Of a DNA stretch of 64,000 nt, positions 27,441-34,107 are shown one piece after another. Both the position numbers and the translations under genes were made by a program. Within the stretch, counting starts at the first letter, position 1. Every line of letters begins with the position of its first letter. The stretch is taken from assembly GCF_013299165.1 (NCBI RefSeq), contig NZ_JAAFKD010000009.1, positions 161,471 through 225,470 of the forward strand, written 5' to 3'. This stretch comes from Microcoleus sp. bin38.metabat.b11b12b14.051. GTDB lineage: Bacteria > Cyanobacteriota > Cyanobacteriia > Cyanobacteriales > Microcoleaceae. Under the pieces are notes generated by a model. That model saw only the letters and a program-made list of their open reading frames with translations, did no database searches and was not told the origin of the DNA.

Positions 27441-27497
27441 TAGGGAAACGGCACTGCCCTATGCGATCGGTGTTCGTGCAAATGAAATATAATTTGC
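27441..27497. repeat. GTAGGGAAACGGCACTGCC repeat, intact copy
   Basis: GTAGGGAAACGGCACTGCC followed by CTATGCGATCGGTGTTCGTG and AAATGAAATATAATTTG. A nearly identical copy starts at about 27163, is split by the MITE-like insertion, and resumes at 27389. Function unknown. Confidence 0.75.
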
Positions 27498-27701
27498 ATA
27501 AGGTTAATAATTATAGCAAGCGTTTTGAAAATATGTAATACCATTTTGACAAATTGTTGCTACGCTTATTCAGCGTATATAAATGATCTGTCATAATCAT
27601 AAATTGCCGGATACGGCAGTGCCGTGTCCCTACAGGTAAAAACCTCTAATTTCTTTTTTGTAGGAATGTTTTTTTTAAATTGGTATAAGATTGTGTAGCG
27701 C

Positions 27702-27737
27702 GTTTCGATTCAATTAGTTTTTGGCAGGATGGGAAAA
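27702..27737 (-). CRISPR. Degenerate trailer-end repeat of CRISPR array 2
   Basis: GTTTCGATTCAATTAGTTT matches the first 19 bases of the array-2 repeat with one change; the remaining 17 bases have diverged. It sits one spacer length (40 bp) left of the first good repeat. A degenerate repeat at this end marks it as the trailer, in agreement with transcription from right to left. Confidence 0.75.
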
Positions 27738-27740
27738 TTA

Positions 27741-27775
27741 AAAGCAGTCAAGATGGAAACCTTGGCTGCTTTTTT
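27741..27775. terminator. Bidirectional intrinsic terminator at the trailer end of CRISPR array 2
   Basis: AAAGCAGTCAAG (27741-27752) pairs with CTTGGCTGCTTT (27761-27772) through a GU or mismatch position. A T run follows on the plus strand and a TTTTAATTTT stretch on the minus strand. Read on the minus strand it would stop array transcription just after the last crRNA. Confidence 0.65.
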
Positions 27776-28117
27776 AAGTTTCCATTCAATTAGTTTCCCC
27801 AGCGAATGGGGACATGAACAGTTCACCGAAATCTGGGGATTCCCTGTCGGTGGTGAGTTTCCATTCAATTAGTTTCCCCAGCGAGTGGGGACTCAATGAT
27901 GTAACCGTACACGCTATCTGTGCTGCCAAGTTTCCATTCAATTAGTTTCCCCAGCGAGTGGGGACATGATATCTATAAGGTATTCCAACAATGGGGTACA
28001 GAACAGTTCGTTTCCATTCAATTAGTTTCCCCAGCGAGTGGGGACTTCATGGTGCCTATGGATGTCAATCCGAGGCATCAATCCCATTAATACTGTGCTA
28101 TGTCACAGGAATATGCT

Positions 28118-28315
28118 ATGAGAGTAGTTGAAAGTGTTGGTGTCAGTGTTGGTATGTGTGTGGGTGCCTATCTAGCTTATGGTATCAAGGTAGCCTTAAA
28201 TATCAACCTAGATATACTAGGTGATGAGCACTTCCCCTCAGTCATTGAGAGGAATACAGCAGGGATAATCAAGTGTGAGTGGTTCCCCAACAACCATCAC
28301 TGTAAGAAGAAGTGA
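28118..28315 (+). CDS. Small phage-like membrane protein encoded inside the CRISPR array
   Basis: 65 aa from ATG 28118, which is preceded by CAGGA at suitable distance; an ATG at 28100 would add six residues. The N-terminal half is hydrophobic and could form one membrane helix (VGVSVGMCVGAYLAYGIKVAL). The C-terminal half is polar and ends HHCKKK, with Cys at two positions. I recognise no family. Compact spacing, good ribosome binding site and immediate downstream hairpin resemble small genes of myovirus-type cyanophages. Its position strictly between two repeats says it came in as, or within, a spacer. Expression in the host is not implied: the array is read from the other strand. Confidence 0.5.
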   Translation: MRVVESVGVSVGMCVGAYLAYGIKVALNINLDILGDEHFPSVIERNTAGIIKCEWFPNNHHCKKK

Positions 28316-28318
28316 TAG

Positions 28319-28340
28319 TAGGCCCTACCCACCGGGCCTA
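28319..28340 (+). terminator. Hairpin after the phage-like small gene
   Basis: TAGGCCC and GGGCCTA form a perfect 7-bp stem around TACCCACC, four bases after the stop codon. Only a weak T-rich tail (TTATG) follows before the next CRISPR repeat starts at 28345, so the insert ends almost exactly at the hairpin. Confidence 0.55.
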
Positions 28341-28678
28341 TTATGTTTCCATTCAATTAGTTTCCCCAGCGAGTGGGGACTCAAACCCATTCGCAACTAT
28401 ATTCAACCACTAGGAGGAAACCATGAAGTTTCCATTCAATTAGTTTCCCCAACGAGTGGGGAGTATTTAGCGTTAACTTCCGTGGCTGCGATCGGTTGTT
28501 TATATTCAACCAGTTTTTAAAGATTTAGATTTGCAGAATTCTGAGATTTTCAAAACAGCGGATTCTTGGCTTTTGGTAACTCCAAAATAAGCGATCGTGT
28601 CTACCAAAAATCTCTATACCAGAAACCAACAATATAATAAACCCACCTTCGCCGAACGAGTGAGAATAGTTATATTTT

Positions 28679-28701
28679 GCCCCGATTATGGGGCTTTTTT
28701 T
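28679..28701 (+). terminator. Strong intrinsic terminator with no assigned gene
   Basis: GCCCC-GATTAT-GGGGC followed by seven T. It points along the plus strand, but no plus-strand gene precedes it inside the interruption, so it may end a small RNA starting between about 28500 and 28640, or antisense transcription from array 2. Confidence 0.65.
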
Positions 28702-28940
28702 GTGCTTGTTAATTCTTCGCAACTCGGATTGATTGCAGAAATTTGAGTTGTAAAAGTTTGTCTTGGGAGTTTTCCAGATGTTGAAAATTTAGAGCTTTTA
28801 GCACTACAGAAAGCTCTGATTTTTGAATTTTTGTTTGCGGTGTCGGGGGAGTCGAAGCCTCCTTCGATTCCGCATTAATAGAAGACCTCGACATACTTTG
28901 TCTTAGCTATGTATTTCTAGTAAGTGACAAGTTAACTTGC

Positions 28941-29063
28941 TAGACAGTGCCGTAACCCTTCGGCTGGGGGATAGGACGATGCCTTAAAGACGTTATTCTA
29001 TGCGGTAGAAGCGTCCCCTAAAGGCATCCCCCCAAAATAAGACTATTAGAAATCTAGTCTTTT
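28941..29063 (+). ncRNA. Putative structured RNA with intrinsic terminator
   Basis: On the plus strand the sequence folds as a nested series: GGGGG (28966-28970) with CCCCC (29029-29033), GATGCCTT (28978-28985) with AAGGCATC (29021-29028), GACG with CGTC (29012-29015), and TTCTA (28996-29000) with TAGAA (29006-29010) around TGCGG. A second hairpin, AAGACTA (29039-29045) with TAGTCTT (29055-29061), ends in TTTT and looks like a terminator. A TTCG-capped segment CCGTAACCCTTCGGCTGG lies at the 5' side. No protein can be read here. The overall style recalls transposon-associated guide RNA scaffolds (HEARO/omega RNA), but I cannot confirm the family. Confidence 0.55.
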
Positions 29064-29133
29064 GTCAACAGCTATTTATGGTTTCCCTTAAACTGTCGCA
29101 TTAATAGAAAACTTCCACTAATTTTGTTTTAGC

Positions 29134-29909
29134 GTTTCCATTCAATTAGTTTCCCCAGCGAGTGGGGACTTAAAATGTAGTAAAAAAATCGAGGAGATTC
29201 ACATGACAGGTTTCCATTCAATTAGTTTCCCCAGCGAGTGGGGACGTAGTGGCACCTGCTACTGCTCCTGAAGTAGTGGCAGTTTCCATTCAATTAGTTT
29301 CCCCAGCGAGTGGGGACTAATGCTGTAATACCCGCTGCCGAACTAGCAGAAGTAAAGTTTCCATTCAATTAGTTTCCCCAGCGAGTGGGGACGGTTGATG
29401 AACACCACAGGTTTGTGTACTGCATCGGGTGCTAAGTTTCCATTCAATTAGTTTCCCCAGCGAGTGGGGACAGTGGATGAGTGGTGATGAATTTATCATC
29501 ATATGTCCGTTTCCATTCAATTAGTTTCCCCAGCGAGTGGGGACCTCTGAGTATGTTAAGGCTTACTTAGATGGTTTAAGTTTCCATTCAATTAGTTTCC
29601 CCAGCGAGTGGGGACTATGATGAGGGTTTCAATGGAATGAGATATAGACGCAGTTTCCATTCAATTAGTTTCCCCAGCGAGTGGGGACACCAATATCAGT
29701 TCACTACCCCCGCAGATAAGTAGTTTCCATTCAATTAGTTTCCCCAGCGAGTGGGGACACTTGGGTATGAGCAAGTAGATGCACTGATCAAGAGAGCACT
29801 GTTTCCATTCAATTAGTTTCCCCAGCGAGTGGGGACCTGCTAAGGACTTTTTCATCCTGCTAGCTACACTCTTGTTTCCATTCAATTAGTTTCCCCAGCG
29901 AGTGGGGAC
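29134..29909 (-). CRISPR. CRISPR array 2, leader-proximal part: 11 repeats, 10 spacers
   Basis: The same 36-nt repeat as in 27778-28463, starting at 29134, 29210, 29282, 29357, 29436, 29509, 29580, 29653, 29723, 29801 and 29874, with no visible variation. Spacers are 40, 36, 39, 43, 37, 35, 37, 34, 42 and 37 nt. Homogeneous repeats fit the leader-proximal, recently used end; cas2 lies 184 bp to the right. Each spacer has an open frame on the plus strand. One (29170-29209) contains GAGGAG plus ATG, and one (29393-29435) ends in a stop codon preceded by an open frame. Confidence 0.98.
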
Positions 29910-30093
29910 CCCAACATCATACACCCAATACAGCGCAAGCTGTCCAGAGGCCATTTGCGAGGGGGTCGAAAATTGTCTTCACAAACGCCGCAAATTCCCC
30001 CAAACAAAACGCTGAAACCCTTGCCTAGCAATATATCGAGGGGGTCAACGACCGAATCGATGTTTCAGCCATTTGCCTACCCCCTCGCAGATT
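29910..30093 (-). promoter_or_regulatory. Leader of CRISPR array 2
   Basis: Lies between the first (right-most) repeat and cas2. It contains GCGAGGGGGTCG and ATCGAGGGGGTC on one side and ACCCCCTCGCAG on the other, and GCTGAAAC / GTTTCAGC, so it can form two nested hairpins. No coding sequence. Leader role is inferred from array polarity and the neighbouring cas2. Confidence 0.6.
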
Positions 30094-30375
30094 TCAGATA
30101 ATCACAGACTTAGGCGGCCCAGTAATCTCGCGCCCCACACCCCAAACCTCCACCTGGCTCAAAGTATGACTCGATAGCGGATAAAACCTGATGCTATCCT
30201 CAGTCAAAACCACCAGTTTGCTAAGTCTCTTCTGAAGTTCCGCAAACTTCCTCGAAGTCAGCACACATTCAAAAGTCGAATACTGCACCCAAGTCCCGTA
30301 ACCCTTAAGCAAATCGTGTACCTTTTGGCGGCGTTTGTCATCCGGCATATCGTAAACCACAATATAAAACAACAC
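30094..30375 (-). CDS. cas2: CRISPR-associated endonuclease Cas2
   Basis: 93 aa when started at GTG 30375, giving M/V-LFYIVVYDMPDDKRRQKV, the canonical Cas2 start: a beta strand followed by the catalytic-position Asp in YDMPDDKRR. GTWVQYSTFECVLT and the C-terminal VEVWG are also typical. A longer frame to ATG 30423 would add 16 residues encoded by the AGAAACCGGGTTTTT repeat, so I reject that start. Cas2 forms the centre of the Cas1-Cas2 integrase that adds spacers at the leader. No cas1 lies beside it, so it must pair with a Cas1 from elsewhere or be idle. Confidence 0.92.
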   Translation of the reverse strand: MLFYIVVYDMPDDKRRQKVHDLLKGYGTWVQYSTFECVLTSRKFAELQKRLSKLVVLTEDSIRFYPLSSHTLSQVEVWGVGREITGPPKSVII

Positions 30376-30386
30376 AATCTTATGGG

Positions 30387-30456
30387 TAGTCAGAAACCGG
30401 GTTTTTGCGAAAATACTCGTCACAGTACGAAACTATCGTGAAAAACCCGGTTTCTT
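30387..30456. repeat. AGAAACCGGGTTT inverted repeat upstream of cas2
   Basis: CAGAAACCGGGTTTTTGCG and GAAAAACCCGGTTTCT face each other across about 35 bp. Same family as the blocks at 4729-5316 and 27013. It lies just upstream of the cas2 start and may separate cas2 from the upstream operon. Confidence 0.75.
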
Positions 30457-30564
30457 AGATTAGCGCCCGGTGATAATTTGGGATTATTTCTCAATATTTT
30501 AGAAATCCCGATCGCCCGGAATAATTTGCGCCGATTCCGCGCCAGAATCCAAGGAATTTTCGAT

Positions 30565-30756
30565 TCATTGAGCGCGCGAGGGTTGCAGGTAGCGAGTGAT
30601 TTGGTCTGCCGCAATCGCAGCCGTGACGAGGAGGGTGTTAGTAATTACCGCAGCCAATCCGAGGGGTGCGATCAGAAGAATTATGAGGGCGACTGTACCG
30701 TTGACAAGGGCGATGGACAGGTTGCGGACGTTAGCGGCGCGCAATGTTGTGTACAT
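30565..30756 (-). CDS. csx18: CRISPR-associated small membrane protein Csx18
   Basis: A 63-aa protein MYTTLRAANVRNLSIALVNG followed by TVALIILLIAPLGLAAVITN and a short polar end. I recognise R-N-L-x-I-A-x-V-N-G-x-x-x-L-x-I-L-L-I-A-P-L-G-L-A-A-V as the pattern of Csx18, a short protein found in cyanobacterial type III loci. Two hydrophobic segments suggest a membrane hairpin. ATG 30756 has AGAGGTG at good distance. It sits between cas2 and the CARF-HEPN gene. Function is not established; membrane-associated ancillary proteins in type III loci often act after cyclic oligoadenylate signalling, so that role is only a guess here. Confidence 0.75.
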   Translation of the reverse strand: MYTTLRAANVRNLSIALVNGTVALIILLIAPLGLAAVITNTLLVTAAIAADQITRYLQPSRAQ

Positions 30757-30811
30757 ACTTTTTCACCTCTTGTGTGAGAAAACGCTTGGTACGCCCTGGA
30801 TGCACGCGGGG

Positions 30812-32362
30812 TCAGAAACCGGGTTTTTTCGTGGTATTTGGCGCTTTGGTTGAGGTTTGGAGTTCGTAACGGGCGATCGACTCCACCAATTCGTCATGCA
30901 CTTTCGCCATCAAACTCGCTTCTTCAAGTGATGTAAATTCTTCTTGTTGCGGCAAATGTTCTTTAGCAATAAAATTTATACAGCTTAAAATCCGGTTCTT
31001 CCAATCATCTTTACTTTTAGTATCCCAAGCATCAAAAACCTCTGATTCTTGTAAGCCTTCTAGGCGATGGAAGCAATTATTGCGTTCTTTTTTAGCAACT
31101 TCCCAAACTATTTTAATGTCTGGATGGTTTTCCCAATCAGGTCGAGCTTGTTTTAGTAACTCATAAAGTTGATCGCCATACAGTCCTAATTTGCCCCTTT
31201 TTTGGAAGTTTGCTTGCAAATTGTCAGAGAGTGCATTGAAGTAGTCAGGTAATTCTTGACAAATGGAAAGCTTGATTTGAAGTCCATATTTTGAATCTTT
31301 GACGACGTGAGAACTATAACACTTTTCTGCCCATTTAATAACCGTGCCTTCAGCAGCACGGAAGCTATGAAATAAGGCATCAACTGTACTACCTTGTTCT
31401 AAGCGAACCCAAGCAAGATAAACAGATTCATATCCTGACTGATACCACGGAAAATTCTTGAGTGATAGCAACTTGCGATCGACTACAATTTTCTTGAATT
31501 TCAGAAATTCAGCAAAATTCCACTGTTCTCCGGCATCTAGTAGATATTTAATGCGTTTTTCTTGGAAACTACTTGGGACTGTATTAGTTAATCCCAAAAT
31601 ATCCCGAACACCTGTATAGTCATGGCGTTCTAACAGTGCTTTTGCCTCCTGAAGTTGAATCGCTCCCAGATAATTAGAGTTGTGAATTTTCTCACTTGTT
31701 TGACTATATTCATTACTAACAAGAAACTGGACATTATTTCTGAATCTTGCCAAGCTCGAAAACTGAACAGCAGAAGAAATCGCCGGAGTCCCAGCTTGAT
31801 GACTCACATAAACAGTCGCATCTTCTGGGATGTCTAGTTTTTTCAACTCCTGTTGAACCAACTTTAAAACCTCATTCCAGTCATCCAACCCCACCGAACC
31901 TGATTTCGGCTTGAGCACTGGGAAATATCGATCGCTATCCATGACAACATCTGGAAAAGCAATATTCAGATAGTGTTGCAGAATAGGCTTGAGAGTGCAG
32001 GTGTCTTGCCAATAAGGGTGTGAAGGTTTTCCTTTATTTACAGCACTTATAACATCAGACTGATCGGTTAAAAGAACAATAATTTGATTGAGTTCAATCT
32101 GCTCTTTTTTGAGATAACCAGAGAAAGAATTCAGTAGGGGAAAGTCTAAGTCATTATAGTATTTTGCAAGGGCTTGACCATAAACAATGCCCATTGCTCT
32201 TGAGGGATACCGCCACAGTTTTTTACCAGTTTGCTCGGATTCAGAGCAAGAAAATTGTCTGCTAGTTCCTAATTCACTACGAACTTTTGAACACAAAGTA
32301 TTCCAGCGATTATTCTTTAGCTGTACGTCACTGCTGCCTGTTGTGATAATCCAAACGTTCAT
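30812..32362 (-). CDS. CARF-HEPN protein (Csm6/Csx1-like ancillary ribonuclease)
   Basis: A 516-aa protein. The N-terminal CARF-type Rossmann fold begins MNVWIITTGSSDVQLKN. The ligand loop of CARF domains is visible as VYVSHQAGTPAISSAVQF at about residues 190-205. The C-terminal half is helical, with ERNNCFHRL at 426-434; R427-x4-H432 is the HEPN ribonuclease motif. In this family cyclic oligoadenylate made by Cas10 binds CARF and switches on nonspecific RNA cleavage. The gene overlaps the preceding RAMP gene by one base (TAATG), so it is part of the cmr operon. Its last residues (KKPGF) and stop are encoded by an AGAAACCGGGTTTTTT repeat. Which oligoadenylate it binds cannot be told. Confidence 0.82.
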   Translation of the reverse strand: MNVWIITTGSSDVQLKNNRWNTLCSKVRSELGTSRQFSCSESEQTGKKLWRYPSRAMGIVYGQALAKYYNDLDFPLLNSFSGYLKKEQIELNQIIVLLTDQSDVISAVNKGKPSHPYWQDTCTLKPILQHYLNIAFPDVVMDSDRYFPVLKPKSGSVGLDDWNEVLKLVQQELKKLDIPEDATVYVSHQAGTPAISSAVQFSSLARFRNNVQFLVSNEYSQTSEKIHNSNYLGAIQLQEAKALLERHDYTGVRDILGLTNTVPSSFQEKRIKYLLDAGEQWNFAEFLKFKKIVVDRKLLSLKNFPWYQSGYESVYLAWVRLEQGSTVDALFHSFRAAEGTVIKWAEKCYSSHVVKDSKYGLQIKLSICQELPDYFNALSDNLQANFQKRGKLGLYGDQLYELLKQARPDWENHPDIKIVWEVAKKERNNCFHRLEGLQESEVFDAWDTKSKDDWKNRILSCINFIAKEHLPQQEEFTSLEEASLMAKVHDELVESIARYELQTSTKAPNTTKKPGF

Positions 32363-34107
32363 TAATTTTTATCTCCCCAAAGCTGTTCAAACTGTTCAGG
32401 ATGGCTATTCATAAAATCCAAAAAATCATTTGACTCTGTTGATTCATCTGGAAAGATCGTGATAATTTCCAAATAGCGAGGGCTAGGTCTAATAATCGGC
32501 TTTCTAGGATTTTCAGGATCTCTTCTCAGAACTATCAAAGGATACATTCGATGCCAAATAAGACTTATTTGCCCAATTTTTCCAGTAACAGGCGATCTGT
32601 AAATTGATCCTTCTGACTGAATGCCTTGTATCCTTTGTTGGTAAGGTTTGTGAAACCAACGCACGGCTGCACTTTCATCAGCATTGTCCGCAATTCTACC
32701 CCAAACCTGAACATTACTAGGATGCCAAGATTCTCGCCAATCTTGTGCCCATTCAGCTTCTCGTAGTGGATTGTTTTGAGATTGTATCCACTCTCTAGCT
32801 GTTTGTCGGACATTATCTAAAAAACCACTTACCTGTTTTAATCCGCTAACCTGTACATTTCGACCTTGGGTATTTTCTCCTAGCCATTGCCAGTGACAAC
32901 CAATCAACGCTTTATAGCTGTCTTCATAATACTCTTCAAAAAATTTGCGGTGATCGACTCGTCGCCATGATTTACCAAATCCTCCCAAAATCATGGCAAA
33001 CTGCATTAATTTGCCAACTAATTTTTTCAGGATTAATTCTTGGTTAGGAGTGGCTAATGGTTTAGCTAAAAACCAAACTAATTCCCCCTCAACTTCATAA
33101 GCGGGTTGAGCATATTTTCCAGAACCAAAAGGCTTGATATCTGATTTAGAAGCCTGAAACTGGAATCCTAAGAGTCCAACAGTTGCTTCTCTTTGCTGGA
33201 TACCTCCAAACAAATTTTCCACTAATTGTTGTGCGGTTTCACTATCTGTTAAACCACCAAAAATCCTTAAGGCATGACCGCGAATGGCTGCCCGAAAGAT
33301 ATTCGGGCGAAACTCTCCAGTATCATCAATCAGTTTAGCAGCTTGTCCTTGCCCTTTGAGTTTTGCTCGATAAACAATTGGGTGAGAGGTTTGGTTAATT
33401 TGTCCATAACCTGTAGAGACTTTTGAACCTAATCCGGCTGCGATCGCCTGTTCCCAAATTTGCCAAATTTGCTGCCACCGATCTGGTAACAAAGGTTTAG
33501 AACAGGAAATCGCAAATCTCAGGGTTGGTTGATAAAGAGAAATCTGAGCATAAGCACTTTCACCTCTTGGTTTATCATTAGTATCACGAGTCATCACTTG
33601 CCAACCCTGTTGAGGATGAACTAAATCTAATAACCCTATTGTCCAATCATTAATCGGGTAAGCACCCTGAAATCGCAATAAACCCGGCGTGATTTCTAAA
33701 TCATCGCCGCAATAATTATTACAGCTTCCTAGTGGTATATCACCCTTTTTTTCTAACTGTTCGCAAGCTTGGCGAAATGCTCCTTTCATACTGCTACCAG
33801 GATAAAAAGGAATCCCTGAAGCACCGATTACAGGGCGGAGCATTCCATCATCTTGCCCGCCATTGGTGACAAAACGCCAAGAGATTTGATAAGACTTTGC
33901 TTGAAAAGTATCAGTTGTTATATCTTGGGCATTTTCCCCAGAGATTAACTCAGCTTTGTCTATCCATTCATCTGCCCACAGTTCAACATCTTGTTTCTCA
34001 CCTGCCTTTTTCTTTTTAGGATCAAGATATTGCAGTTGCGATCGATCTCTCACCTGTGCGCGAAACATCATCGGAACTTTTTTGTGTGCATTAGGAATTA
34101 CTTTCAT
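32362..34107 (-). CDS. cmr6: Double-length Cmr6-type RAMP protein, probably Cmr6-Cmr1 fusion
   Basis: 581 aa, about twice the usual Cmr6. The N-terminal half shows Cmr6 features: ASGIPFYPGSSMKGAFRQA (the G-S-S-x-K-G RAMP loop) and IAAGLGSKVSTGYGQI, the glycine-rich loop. A second RAMP-like half starts near residue 270: NIFRAAIRGHALRIFGG, then VENLFGGIQQREATVGLLGF, then LGGFGKSWRRVDHRKFF. That resembles Cmr1, which has no separate gene in this locus. Cmr1 and Cmr6 cap the 3' side of the crRNA in the III-B complex, so a fusion is structurally sensible. ATGA overlap with cmr5 upstream and TAATG overlap with the CARF-HEPN gene downstream. The Cmr1 assignment of the second half is inference. Confidence 0.8.
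   Translation of the reverse strand: MKVIPNAHKKVPMMFRAQVRDRSQLQYLDPKKKKAGEKQDVELWADEWIDKAELISGENAQDITTDTFQAKSYQISWRFVTNGGQDDGMLRPVIGASGIPFYPGSSMKGAFRQACEQLEKKGDIPLGSCNNYCGDDLEITPGLLRFQGAYPINDWTIGLLDLVHPQQGWQVMTRDTNDKPRGESAYAQISLYQPTLRFAISCSKPLLPDRWQQIWQIWEQAIAAGLGSKVSTGYGQINQTSHPIVYRAKLKGQGQAAKLIDDTGEFRPNIFRAAIRGHALRIFGGLTDSETAQQLVENLFGGIQQREATVGLLGFQFQASKSDIKPFGSGKYAQPAYEVEGELVWFLAKPLATPNQELILKKLVGKLMQFAMILGGFGKSWRRVDHRKFFEEYYEDSYKALIGCHWQWLGENTQGRNVQVSGLKQVSGFLDNVRQTAREWIQSQNNPLREAEWAQDWRESWHPSNVQVWGRIADNADESAAVRWFHKPYQQRIQGIQSEGSIYRSPVTGKIGQISLIWHRMYPLIVLRRDPENPRKPIIRPSPRYLEIITIFPDESTESNDFLDFMNSHPEQFEQLWGDKN

Larger units (their letters stand above)
28046..28344 (+). other. 299-nt giant 'spacer' carrying phage-like coding DNA
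   Basis: Between two perfect repeats. In order it holds an open frame of 14 codons ending in TAA (28046-28090; FMVPMDVNPRHQSH), a 27-bp gap, a complete small gene with its own ribosome binding site (28118-28315) and a hairpin (28319-28340). No repeat remnant is visible inside. It has the same polarity as the other spacers. Confidence 0.85.
27778..28463 (-). CRISPR. CRISPR array 2, distal part: 6 repeats, 5 spacers including a 299-nt one
   Basis: The 36-nt repeat reads GTTTCCATTCAATTAG... and ends GCGAGTGGGGAC on the plus strand. Repeats start at 27778, 27857, 27930, 28010, 28345 and 28428. The reverse complement starts GTCCCCACTCGCTGGGGA, a hairpin, and ends AATTGAATGGAAAC, the usual 3' end, so crRNAs should come from the minus strand with the leader on the right. 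Spacers are 43, 37, 44, 299 and 47 nt. The first repeat has one change (GCGAATGGGG), the last two (AACGAGTGGGGAG). The array stops at 28463 and the same repeat resumes at 29134. Confidence 0.97.
28464..29133. other. 670-bp interruption of CRISPR array 2
   Basis: Separates the two halves of the array. Two minus-strand open frames of 61-65 codons (28525-28722, 28709-28894) show no family features and I do not call them. It contains a strong intrinsic terminator at 28679, a highly structured putative RNA at 28941-29063, and a diverged direct repeat, CGCATTAATAGAA at 28871 and 29097, each copy about 37 bp and the second abutting the resumed array. Confidence 0.7.

Noticed and set aside
28525..28894. 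Two minus-strand open frames in the array interruption
   Set aside because: 61-65 codons with no recognisable features. The second (28709-28894) is the better candidate but I cannot support it.
28941..29063. tracrRNA for a type II or V system
   Set aside because: No anti-repeat to either CRISPR repeat is visible and no cas9/cas12 gene is in the window; kept as a structured RNA of unknown family.
29661..29885. 74-codon minus-strand frame in CRISPR array 2
   Set aside because: Made of translated repeats (SLGKLIEWK).
30376..30423. Upstream extension of cas2 to ATG 30423
   Set aside because: The 16 extra residues are encoded by an intergenic repeat; the GTG start at 30375 gives a normal Cas2 N-terminus.
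30420..30777. Frames overlapping csx18 and the repeat upstream of cas2
   Set aside because: Shadow or repeat-derived; csx18 on the minus strand explains the region.
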